DNA of 64,000 bases. Source: Acidimicrobiaceae bacterium. Lineage in GTDB: Bacteria; Actinomycetota; Acidimicrobiia; Acidimicrobiales; Poriferisodalaceae. The translations under genes and the position numbers were made by a program. How positions within the stretch are numbered: the first letter of the stretch is position 1; each line of letters begins with the position of its first letter. The stretch is from the NCBI GenBank assembly GCA_002721305.1, contig PBKA01000019.1, positions 78,602 to 142,601 of the forward strand. The letters run 5' to 3'. The notes under the pieces are model-generated. The model saw only the letters and a program-made list of their open reading frames with translations, was not told where the DNA came from and ran no database searches. This document shows positions 50,667 through 58,073 of this stretch, one piece after another.

Positions 50667-53078
50667 CTACTCGAGAACCTCGGAGGCGGCTAAGTCAGCG
50701 ATCTGGTCCACGGAGTATCCCAACAGTTCACTCAGTACTTCGAAATTGTCTTCTCCCAAACATGGTCCTCCGCGGTTTAGGACAGCGGGCGTACGCGACA
50801 TTTTTGTTCTGCACGAGTGAGTCCACATCGTGCCCGCATGACTTTGCGGAACTCGGACCTGATGTTGGCGATGAGCTAGTTGCGGGTCGGAGTTGGTTCC
50901 CGCGGCATCATGCACCGGGTAGGCCGCCACTCCCAAGGCCTGAAGTTCCTCTGCTGCAGTCGTGCTATTGCGAACCGATGACCAGGCACCAAGAGCGTCA
51001 TCGATTACCGACTGATGTTCACGACGCGTTGTTTGGTCGGCGTCGAAGAGATCGTTGAGTCCCAACAATTCGGCCAACTGGGACCAACTTTCGTCAGAGC
51101 ATGCGATTGCCAGCCATGAGTCGTCGCCTTCGGCCGGGAAAACGCCGTGAGGGAAAATATTTGGGTCGTCGTTTCCTTGTCGCTGAATTGTCCTCCCATT
51201 GACGCTTTGATCCAATATTGCTGGGGTCAGGTAATGCAGTGCGCACTCAGTTTGCGACAAATCAATGTGTTCACCAACTCCTGTTTCCCTGCGTCTTTCC
51301 AACGCGGCCATGAGTGATGCGACAACGATCCGTGGAGCCAGGAAATCTGTGTACGGACCGTAAGGACCCGCTGGTGGCCGATCAGCCCAACCAGTCAACT
51401 CGTAGTAGCCAGCTATGGCAGCAGCCATGAATCCATATCCAGCGAGGCTTGAGTGGGGACCACTTTGCCCAAGCAGAGAACTCGAAAGCATTATTAAGCC
51501 CGGATTGATTTCCGAGAGCACTTCGTAGCCGAAACCCAAGCGACCCATAGCCCCTGGAGCAAAAGATTCGGTAGCGATGTCGGCCCACCTGATCAGGTCA
51601 AAGACCACCTCTTTTGCCTCAGGCTTGCTGAGATCAAGACTCAGGCTGCGTTTCCCCGCGTTGTAGACGCCGTAACCCACACTGTTATCAGGGTGAGGGT
51701 CCTCGTTGACAAACGGATTCACGGTTCTCATGGTGTCGGGATGGCTTGCGGTCTCTACCTTGACGACCTCCGCTCCGTAGTCACAGAGGATTCGAACGGC
51801 GGAAGGTGTTGCGATCACCCACGAGAACTCGACAACCTTGAGTCCCTCTAGCGGCAAAGAATCGATGACGGGATCTTTAACATCAAGGCTTCGGGTTCGT
51901 TCCACTGAGAAGGAGTTGTTGTGTTGGCCAAGCGTGGGGGGGATACCCCCAAAATCGACTTCGTTGTTCTTGAACTTCACGAGACCACCGGGATACTTCG
52001 CTTCGCCACCTTTCCCATCTGGCTGGATGTCCCAAAACTCCCGAGCCTCAAGATGCTCGTAATCGACGAGATCGGCAATAGTCATAGAAGGCGTAATGAG
52101 AAGGTTGCGCTCTAAAGCCGCCTCCCACAGCTCCATTTTCGATTTAGAGGCAAGGAAACGGCCATAAGTGGCAAACGCATTAGCGACGACATCAAAGCTC
52201 ACCTCCCCAGCGAACAACTGGACCCCAATGTTGTCCCAGTCGATCGATTGCAGGTTCTCGTCAACAGCGCCTTCTTCTTCCAACCAAGCTGTGAGCCGAC
52301 GAGAAAATGGGGCGAAAGCCGCTCCTGGCAGGATGACGCAAATGGTGTAACCATCAAGACATGGGAAGAGAAGTGGAATGTCCATTCCGGCGAGGCTGAT
52401 TCCACCGGCCATCCGATCAGCAGCTAAAGCGTTTTCCATTGGGGCCACGTTCTGGGGAAAGCCAATCGTCACTGATTCTTGGGCAGAGACATCGATGTGC
52501 TGTCCGGCCCCGCTTCGGTAACGCTCCTGCAAAGCGATCAAGCTGGCAGCCGCAGCGTCCGCTGCGGCGTGAAGGAAGCTGTGTGGCACGCCGACTCTCA
52601 GCGGGGCCCGATCTGCGTCGCCGCTTGCGTGCATGAAGGAGCTTCCCGCTACCGCTGTTAGGTCAGATCCCAACCAATGAGAACGCGGTCCAGTGAGACC
52701 ATAAGGAGTGATGGAAGCATGAATAATTTCGGGATTGATTTCTGCGATCTCTTCATATGAGAGCGCAAGTGACCGTAAATAGCCCGGATGCCGATCTTCG
52801 AACAGAATGTCAGCGTTTTGAACCAAATGATGAAACCTTGCGCGGTCTTGCTCTGATTCGATGTCTAAGACAACGGATTTCTTTCCTCTGTTGTACGCCC
52901 AATGCGTCAGGCTGAAGTCCGGGTTCGGTTCATCCGCGACATATGGCCCTGTGTGACGGGTCGAAACCCCTTGAACAGGCTCAACAGCAATCACCTCAGC
53001 GCCAAGACGAGCCAGTATGTGTCCCGCAAACTGGCTTATTCCATCGCAAAGATCAATAACGCGGATGTGCTCTAGCAT
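50667..53078 (-). CDS. Fused double-domain CaiB/BaiF (family III) CoA-transferase, paralogue 2
   Basis: An 803-residue tandem of two family III CoA-transferase domains, co-linear with the gene at 45739. Domain 1: IRVIDLCDGISQFAGHILARLGAEVIAVEP, AYNRGKKSVVLD, GAGQHIDVSAQESV. Domain 2 (from about residue 400): LPLEGLKVVEFSWVIATPSAVRIL, VYNAGKRSLSLDL, AIAGYYELTGWADR, GEHIDLSQTECAL. The end GEDNFEVLSELLGYSVDQIADLA nearly matches paralogue 1. Glu again stands in both catalytic-Asp positions. GAGGGGG lies before ATG 53078. Its stop is 12 bases from the convergent PhyH gene. Confidence 0.88.
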   Translation of the reverse strand: MLEHIRVIDLCDGISQFAGHILARLGAEVIAVEPVQGVSTRHTGPYVADEPNPDFSLTHWAYNRGKKSVVLDIESEQDRARFHHLVQNADILFEDRHPGYLRSLALSYEEIAEINPEIIHASITPYGLTGPRSHWLGSDLTAVAGSSFMHASGDADRAPLRVGVPHSFLHAAADAAAASLIALQERYRSGAGQHIDVSAQESVTIGFPQNVAPMENALAADRMAGGISLAGMDIPLLFPCLDGYTICVILPGAAFAPFSRRLTAWLEEEGAVDENLQSIDWDNIGVQLFAGEVSFDVVANAFATYGRFLASKSKMELWEAALERNLLITPSMTIADLVDYEHLEAREFWDIQPDGKGGEAKYPGGLVKFKNNEVDFGGIPPTLGQHNNSFSVERTRSLDVKDPVIDSLPLEGLKVVEFSWVIATPSAVRILCDYGAEVVKVETASHPDTMRTVNPFVNEDPHPDNSVGYGVYNAGKRSLSLDLSKPEAKEVVFDLIRWADIATESFAPGAMGRLGFGYEVLSEINPGLIMLSSSLLGQSGPHSSLAGYGFMAAAIAGYYELTGWADRPPAGPYGPYTDFLAPRIVVASLMAALERRRETGVGEHIDLSQTECALHYLTPAILDQSVNGRTIQRQGNDDPNIFPHGVFPAEGDDSWLAIACSDESWSQLAELLGLNDLFDADQTTRREHQSVIDDALGAWSSVRNSTTAAEELQALGVAAYPVHDAAGTNSDPQLAHRQHQVRVPQSHAGTMWTHSCRTKMSRTPAVLNRGGPCLGEDNFEVLSELLGYSVDQIADLAASEVLE

Positions 53079-53187
53079 CCCGCCCCCTCGTTCCCCAAGA
53101 GCATAGGTTCACCGTCGCCCAGCAGTTGAAACTTTGGCAGTCACGGTCGGGGAGGGAACAAGTCCACCGCAATACTTCAGATGCGAA

Positions 53188-53193
53188 TAGCCT
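53188..53193 (+). promoter_or_regulatory. Putative -10 element (TAGCCT) for the second PhyH gene
   Basis: TAGCCT is followed by CATGGA and ATG 53200, identical in hexamer and spacing to the moaB element at 33282. No ribosome-binding site is visible. It lies in the 121-base divergent spacer with the second CoA-transferase gene. Confidence 0.42.
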
Positions 53194-53199
53194 CATGGA

Positions 53200-54033
53200 A
53201 TGGGAAAGGTCTTCAGCACCAGTCAAATCAAACAATACGAATCGGATGGATGGATTTCACCGGTCGATGTGTTTACCGAAGAGCAGGTGAGCGACTGTCG
53301 AACACGATTGGAGGCATGGGAATCAATGCGGGGAGGACACCTCCCACCGCACGAACGATCTGGGGGGCACATATTGTTCCCGTGGATTGATGATCTCATG
53401 AGGAACGACACAATTCTCGATGCTGTTGAAGATTTGATTGGGCCAGACATTCTGTGCTGGAGTTCGGTGTTTTGGATTAAAGAACCGCAGAGTCCAAGCT
53501 ACGTGGGGTGGCACCAAGACCTGCAGTACTGGGGGCTCTCTAGCTCCGACGTCGTTTCCACATGGATAGCGCTCAGTGATGCCAGTGAGGACGCGGGATG
53601 CATGAGCATCATTCCGGGTAGCCATAAAGAAGTTCTCGACCATGAAGAGACCTACGCAAAGGACAACCTGTTAAGTCGAGGGCAGGAACTCGAAATAGAC
53701 GTGACGCAACGCGAAACTATTCCAATGCCGTTGAAGCCGGGGCAAGTCTCATTTCACAATGTTCGGACTGCCCATGGTTCAGGCCCGAACACCACAAGTG
53801 ATCGACGCATCGGGCTTTCGTGTCACTACATGCCGACCTCTACCGAACAGACATTGAGTGAATGGGACAGCGCAGCGTTGGTGCGGGGAGAAGACCAATA
53901 CAACAACTTTCAACACTGCCCACAGCCCGCATATGACCTAGAACCAGCAGCAGTGGACTTTCATAAACGAGCAGCCGACACAATGAGGCAAATCATTTAC
54001 AAGGGTGCTCGCACTGACGAACGAACACTTTAG
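53200..54033 (+). CDS. Phytanoyl-CoA dioxygenase (PhyH) family protein 2
   Basis: A 277-residue Fe(II)/2OG oxygenase. The triad is HQD in VGWHQDLQYWGL and the distal His in FHNVRTAHGSGPN, with Arg in DRRIGLSCHY for 2-oxoglutarate. STWIALSDASEDAGCMSIIPGSHKEV is diagnostic PhyH. It is clearly different from the protein at 49836 and is not a recent duplicate. It resembles the branch that hydroxylates small soluble substrates, but the substrate cannot be named. Confidence 0.88.
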   Translation: MGKVFSTSQIKQYESDGWISPVDVFTEEQVSDCRTRLEAWESMRGGHLPPHERSGGHILFPWIDDLMRNDTILDAVEDLIGPDILCWSSVFWIKEPQSPSYVGWHQDLQYWGLSSSDVVSTWIALSDASEDAGCMSIIPGSHKEVLDHEETYAKDNLLSRGQELEIDVTQRETIPMPLKPGQVSFHNVRTAHGSGPNTTSDRRIGLSCHYMPTSTEQTLSEWDSAALVRGEDQYNNFQHCPQPAYDLEPAAVDFHKRAADTMRQIIYKGARTDERTL

Positions 54034-54036
54034 GTT
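54031..54036 (+). promoter_or_regulatory. Putative -10 element (TAGGTT) for the VOC gene
   Basis: TAGGTT overlaps the stop codon of the PhyH gene and is followed by CATCAA and GTG 54043. It would give a leaderless message starting inside an apparent operon, so it may be an internal promoter or chance. Confidence 0.3.
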
Positions 54037-54042
54037 CATCAA

Positions 54043-54444
54043 GTGCTTGACCTGCATCACGTACACATCTTCGCTAGTGACGCATCGGTCACTGTGGAGT
54101 GGTGGCAAAGCAACCTCGGGGCGGTTGTGAGCTATGACGGAGATTTCGGAGGATCTCGTAACATCTTTATGAAGGTAGGACGTGGACGGATCAATGTTTA
54201 CGATCAGGAACCGCGGGGCGAATCAAGTGGCGCCTATCACCATGTGGGTATACGAGTCGAGGGGCTTAATGAGCTAAGAGAACGAATGATCGCGAACGGT
54301 GTCGAGTTTCGGTCTGACATTAGAGAATTTGGAAATTGGCGATATCTCATGTGCGAGGCACCCGATGCTGTTCTCTTGGAGCTTTTCGAAGTAGACATCG
54401 ACCAAATGTCCGCCGACTTGGCTGACTTCTTTAATTTGGGTTGA
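54043..54444 (+). CDS. VOC-superfamily (glyoxalase/bleomycin-resistance fold) protein
   Basis: A 133-residue vicinal-oxygen-chelate protein. Candidate metal ligands are His in LHHVHIFASD, His in YHHVGIRVEG and Glu in LLELFEVD. The pattern fits dioxygenase-, lyase- or epimerase-type VOC enzymes. It lies nine bases after the PhyH stop and before the DUF3237 gene, so it probably acts in the same pathway. Exact activity unknown. Confidence 0.85.
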   Translation: MLDLHHVHIFASDASVTVEWWQSNLGAVVSYDGDFGGSRNIFMKVGRGRINVYDQEPRGESSGAYHHVGIRVEGLNELRERMIANGVEFRSDIREFGNWRYLMCEAPDAVLLELFEVDIDQMSADLADFFNLG

Positions 54445-54473
54445 CGTCGAAAGAAATGTGCAAAGCTTAGGAA

Positions 54474-54905
54474 ATGGCAGATAAACAACTTGACGTCGAA
54501 CATCTCTTCACCCTCGATCTCCAGGTCGCCGAAGGGGTGCAGATCATCAAGGGGGGGCCACACGGTACAAGAATGATTGCTGAGGTAGCGGGCGGCACTT
54601 TCACAGGTGAACGCCTCACCGGTAGCGTCGTTCCACCTGGCGGAGACTGGGTCACGGCGCGGGCTGACCGGAATATTCAGCTAGATGTTCGCCTGACACT
54701 GGTCACAGACGATGATGCCGTGATCTTGATGCAGTACAAAGGCATAGCAGATCCCGCTGCTGGTGTAGCCAGATCGGCTCCTCAATTTGAAACCGGTGAC
54801 GAAAGGTACGCCTGGTTGAACAATGTCCAAGGAGTCGGAATCGGTCAGCTGCATCCCGAAGGGGGAGTGACTTATGAGGTCTATTCACTGACCCATCTCC
54901 CTTAG
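54474..54905 (+). CDS. DUF3237 (UPF0311) family protein
   Basis: A 143-residue beta-barrel-type protein. LEHLFTL-like VEHLFTLDLQV, TRMIAEVAGGTFTGERLTGSVVPPGGDW and LDVRLTLVTDDDAVILMQYKGI are the usual DUF3237 blocks. The biochemical role is not established, though members often sit in aromatic and acyl-CoA catabolic loci. It overlaps the convergent MFS gene by four bases. Confidence 0.82.
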   Translation: MADKQLDVEHLFTLDLQVAEGVQIIKGGPHGTRMIAEVAGGTFTGERLTGSVVPPGGDWVTARADRNIQLDVRLTLVTDDDAVILMQYKGIADPAAGVARSAPQFETGDERYAWLNNVQGVGIGQLHPEGGVTYEVYSLTHLP

Positions 54906-56161
54906 CGTGTCTTAGGAGACACCAACCACACTGTTGGTTCACTCAAATAAGAACGCGTTGGAGCAACCGTGGGTGTTCCGTCACCGATCCGCCACATGGG
55001 TACAACTGACACTGTGGCAATCAGAGAAACGCCGATCGCACCGATAATCGCGACGGTATAGGAACCTGTTGCGTCAATGATGGCTCCGGCGGCGATTGGT
55101 CCGATGAGCGCCCCAACCCCCGCTGACGTGTACTGAACCCCGAGAACTCCCCCCAAACCTTCAAGACCAAAAATTCCGGCCATGGCCACGGGGCTCAGAG
55201 CAACGAATCCGCCGTAACCCACTCCCAACAGGGCCGCGAATAACAGCAGCAGTACGTAGTTCGATCCGGAGATCAACCACAACATGTATGCAATGGGTTG
55301 GATCCCGAAACACATGATGATCAACGGTAAGACTCCCAGACGCATACCCAGTACTCCCAGACCAAGCCGACCCAGCACGCTGCCCAACCCGAGGGAAGTG
55401 ATGAGAAAGGCCGCTGTGCTCGATGCAATCCCTTGTTCCTTTGCGTACTGCACGAGAAAAACGAAAGGAATGAATAGGGCGACTGACATTAGAAAACCAG
55501 CGACATATAGACGCCAAAACTCTGATCTTCTTACCGCTCGACGTGCCGCCGAAATGCTGGCAGAAACTGAAGCAGGAGGAGTCGGAGGTCTAAAGGACAC
55601 CAGAGCCACGACGCCGTAGACGATCGCGCTTCCGATACCCATCAGTTCAAAAGCGCTGCGCCATCCAGCAGTGCGAATTAGCCATTCCGCGACGGGAACC
55701 AAGGTCAGAGTGCCGAGTCCTATACCGACAGTGTTGATACCCAGAGCCAAGGTTCTGTGTTTCTCAAACCAAGCCCCAGTAGCAACGCTGAGAGGAACCA
55801 AATAGGAGCCAATGCCCAGCCCGACTCCGAGTCCGTAGATCAGGATTCCTGCGAACAGAGATTCGACTTGAGCGGTGAGCCACAGACCTCCACCCATGAG
55901 GAACGCGCCTACTGCCACTAGACGTCTGGCGCCGAAACGGTCAGCTAATGGACCGGCGAGCATGCCGGTCGCGAAGAAGAGAAAAGTTGTGACCGAGAAA
56001 AAGGCAGCAATTCCTGACAGGCTGGCATCGAACTCAGCGACCATCTGTTCCAGTGCCGTTGCGAAGGCATAGAAGACACCGAAGGTCCATGTGTTAATGA
56101 GGCATCCAGCAAATGCCACTACCCAGCCGCGACCGCTGTCGATTTCGTGAGTCACGGCCAT
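54902..56161 (-). CDS. MFS transporter, monocarboxylate/oxalate-formate-carrier-like
   Basis: A 419-residue major facilitator with about 12 transmembrane helices and a central cytoplasmic loop (PPTPPASVSASISAARRAVRRSEFW). The loop 2-3 signature is GPLADRFGARRLVAV. The first helix (GWVVAFAGCLINTWTFGVFYAF) and helix 4-5 region (GLGVGLGIGSYLVPLSVATGAWFEKHR) resemble the MCT/OFA subgroup that moves small carboxylates. It is a candidate importer for the acid processed by this cluster. TAGGGT lies six bases before ATG 56161. Confidence 0.87.
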   Translation of the reverse strand: MAVTHEIDSGRGWVVAFAGCLINTWTFGVFYAFATALEQMVAEFDASLSGIAAFFSVTTFLFFATGMLAGPLADRFGARRLVAVGAFLMGGGLWLTAQVESLFAGILIYGLGVGLGIGSYLVPLSVATGAWFEKHRTLALGINTVGIGLGTLTLVPVAEWLIRTAGWRSAFELMGIGSAIVYGVVALVSFRPPTPPASVSASISAARRAVRRSEFWRLYVAGFLMSVALFIPFVFLVQYAKEQGIASSTAAFLITSLGLGSVLGRLGLGVLGMRLGVLPLIIMCFGIQPIAYMLWLISGSNYVLLLLFAALLGVGYGGFVALSPVAMAGIFGLEGLGGVLGVQYTSAGVGALIGPIAAGAIIDATGSYTVAIIGAIGVSLIATVSVVPMWRIGDGTPTVAPTRSYLSEPTVWLVSPKTR

Positions 56162-56167
56162 GAACTC

Positions 56168-56173
56168 ACCCTA
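56168..56173 (-). promoter_or_regulatory. Putative -10 element (TAGGGT) for the MFS gene
   Basis: On the minus strand TAGGGT is followed by GAGTTC and ATG 56161, another case of the six-base spacing with no ribosome-binding site. Confidence 0.42.
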
Positions 56174-56231
56174 GAGCAGTCTCTAAGAATCAGGCCTTAC
56201 CGAACGATGGTTTACGTGTCAGGATGACCGT

Positions 56232-56639
56232 ATGGAAATCGAAAAAGGCCTCGACTACGTCCGCGACAACTCCAGAGCCGTTCTAGCGACTCGACGTCGA
56301 GACGGTTCCCCTCAGATGTCGCCGGTGACGCTCGCTGTCGTCGATGACGAAATCGTTATGAGTACCAGAGAGACAGCCATCAAGACCTGGAACCTTCGTC
56401 GGGATCCCATCTCGTGGCTGTGTGTTTTTCCTGACAAGTGGCTTGGTCGGTGGGTGCAATTGCAGTGTCAAGCTGAAATCGTTAGCTTGCCTGACGCTCT
56501 GGATCCGTTGGTCGCTTATTACCGGACGCTGAGTGGGGAGCACCCTGATTGGGATGATTACCGCAGGGCGATGGTCGATGATCAAAGGTGCATCGTCAAG
56601 TTTGAGATAGAGGCTGCCGGGCCTGATATTCAGGGTTAG
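56232..56639 (+). CDS. PPOX-class flavin/F420-dependent oxidoreductase
   Basis: A 135-residue split-barrel flavoprotein of the pyridoxamine 5'-phosphate oxidase-like group. VLATRRRDGSPQMSPVTLAVVDDEIVMST and the KTWNLRRDP segment are the usual N-terminal features, WVQLQCQAEIVSL the central strand. Many actinobacterial members use F420H2, but the cofactor cannot be read here. It lies five bases before the FAD oxidoreductase gene and is likely co-transcribed with it. Confidence 0.82.
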   Translation: MEIEKGLDYVRDNSRAVLATRRRDGSPQMSPVTLAVVDDEIVMSTRETAIKTWNLRRDPISWLCVFPDKWLGRWVQLQCQAEIVSLPDALDPLVAYYRTLSGEHPDWDDYRRAMVDDQRCIVKFEIEAAGPDIQG

Positions 56640-56644
56640 CTGTC

Positions 56645-58048
56645 ATGAGCGAAGACGGCGTTAGCGACTATTTGGTTGTAGGTGCCGGAGCGATGGGCAT
56701 GGCGTTTACCGACGTGCTCATGAACGAAACCGAAGCTACGGTCACCATTGTTGACCGGCACGGACGACCTGGTGGGCACTGGAACGACTCATACCCATTC
56801 GTTCGACTGCACCAGCCGTCTTCGTTTTATGGGGTCAATTCGCGGGCGTTGGGGACGAACCAGAAGGATCTGGTCGGTTTGAATGCCGGGTTGTACGAAT
56901 TGGCCTCCGGTAGTGAGGTGGTGACGTACTTCGAGCAGGTCATGAACCAGCAATTTCTGCCTACAGGAAGAGTGGAGTATCTCCCAATGTGTGAATACAT
57001 TGGGAATGGAACGGTTAGGAATCTGGTATCTGGGGTTGAAACACACCTTGAAGCCGAAAAGACCGTTGATGCGACATACATGAATGTGACCGTTCCCGCG
57101 GTCACCACCCCGAGTTACAAGGTGTCAAAAGGAGTGACATGCATCCCTCCTAACGGGCTCCCTGAAATTGGTGACACCCCTGGAGACTATGTCGTTGTAG
57201 GTGGGGGAAAGACAGCGATTGACTCGTGCCTCTGGCTGCTCGGCAACGGTGTCAACCCGGATGCGATCAGGTGGATCGTCCCGCGAGACCAGTGGATGTT
57301 GGATCGAGCGTCCATCCAACCAGGAGAAGAGTTCGCAGTTCAGGCCCTGCTTCGTCAGGTCGAAACGATGGAGATCGTCGCAGAGTCCGTTTCTGTGGAT
57401 CAGATGTTTGATGAATTGGTGCAAAGGGGAGCGTTGCTTCAATTTGATCATTCGGTTCGCCCAACGATGTACCGATGCTGCACTGTTACGGTCGCCGAGT
57501 TAGACGAACTGCGTCGGATTCACAATGTGGTTCGAATGGGTCGGGTGCAAACAATAGGGATAGATCACATCGACCTTGACCATGGGCAAATTCCGACGAC
57601 AAGTGACACAGTCCATGTCGATTGCACAGCTGATGGGTTAGCGAACCGACCGGTGCGCCCCATCTTCGCACCCGGCCATCTGACGTTACAGACGGTGAGA
57701 ACTTGCCAACAGGTGTTCAGCGCTGCGTTCATCGCCCACGTCGAGGCGGCTTACGATGATGATGAAACCAAAAACGATATATGCAAGGTTGTTCCTCATC
57801 CCAATGACACCTTGGACTGGGTCCGAACAACGATGGACAACGCACTCAACTCGATTCGATGGAATTCTGATCCCGATCTCAAAGAGTGGCTGTCACATGC
57901 CCGGTTGGATGGATTCAGTCGGGCGAAGAGAGACCGGGTGAGGGATCCCAGCCAAAAACAGCTTGTGGCTCGGATAATGGAAGCGACCCCAGTCGCATTA
58001 GGCAAATTGGATCAGTACCTGAAAGAGGGCCGCGGGGTAGGCGGATAG
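56645..58048 (+). CDS. FAD-dependent NAD(P)-binding oxidoreductase (FMO-like)
   Basis: A 467-residue two-dinucleotide-domain flavoprotein. The N-terminal FAD motif is YLVVGAGAMGMAF, followed by RPGGHWNDSYPFVRLHQPSSFYG, the RxGGxW-type segment of flavin monooxygenases. The second, NAD(P)-type motif is YVVVGGGKTAIDSCLWLL. No BVMO fingerprint (FxGxxxHxxxW) is visible. The C-terminal ~120 residues have no motif I recognise. It probably pairs with the preceding PPOX protein; the substrate is unknown. Confidence 0.78.
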   Translation: MSEDGVSDYLVVGAGAMGMAFTDVLMNETEATVTIVDRHGRPGGHWNDSYPFVRLHQPSSFYGVNSRALGTNQKDLVGLNAGLYELASGSEVVTYFEQVMNQQFLPTGRVEYLPMCEYIGNGTVRNLVSGVETHLEAEKTVDATYMNVTVPAVTTPSYKVSKGVTCIPPNGLPEIGDTPGDYVVVGGGKTAIDSCLWLLGNGVNPDAIRWIVPRDQWMLDRASIQPGEEFAVQALLRQVETMEIVAESVSVDQMFDELVQRGALLQFDHSVRPTMYRCCTVTVAELDELRRIHNVVRMGRVQTIGIDHIDLDHGQIPTTSDTVHVDCTADGLANRPVRPIFAPGHLTLQTVRTCQQVFSAAFIAHVEAAYDDDETKNDICKVVPHPNDTLDWVRTTMDNALNSIRWNSDPDLKEWLSHARLDGFSRAKRDRVRDPSQKQLVARIMEATPVALGKLDQYLKEGRGVGG

Positions 58049-58073
58049 AACTATCCGTTGCTTACCGGCGGTC

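Noticed and set aside
43870-58073. Genomic island with integrase, IS or att sites
   Set aside because: Gene content looks accessory, but no transposase, integrase, tRNA or flanking repeat was seen, and base composition does not look different by eye.
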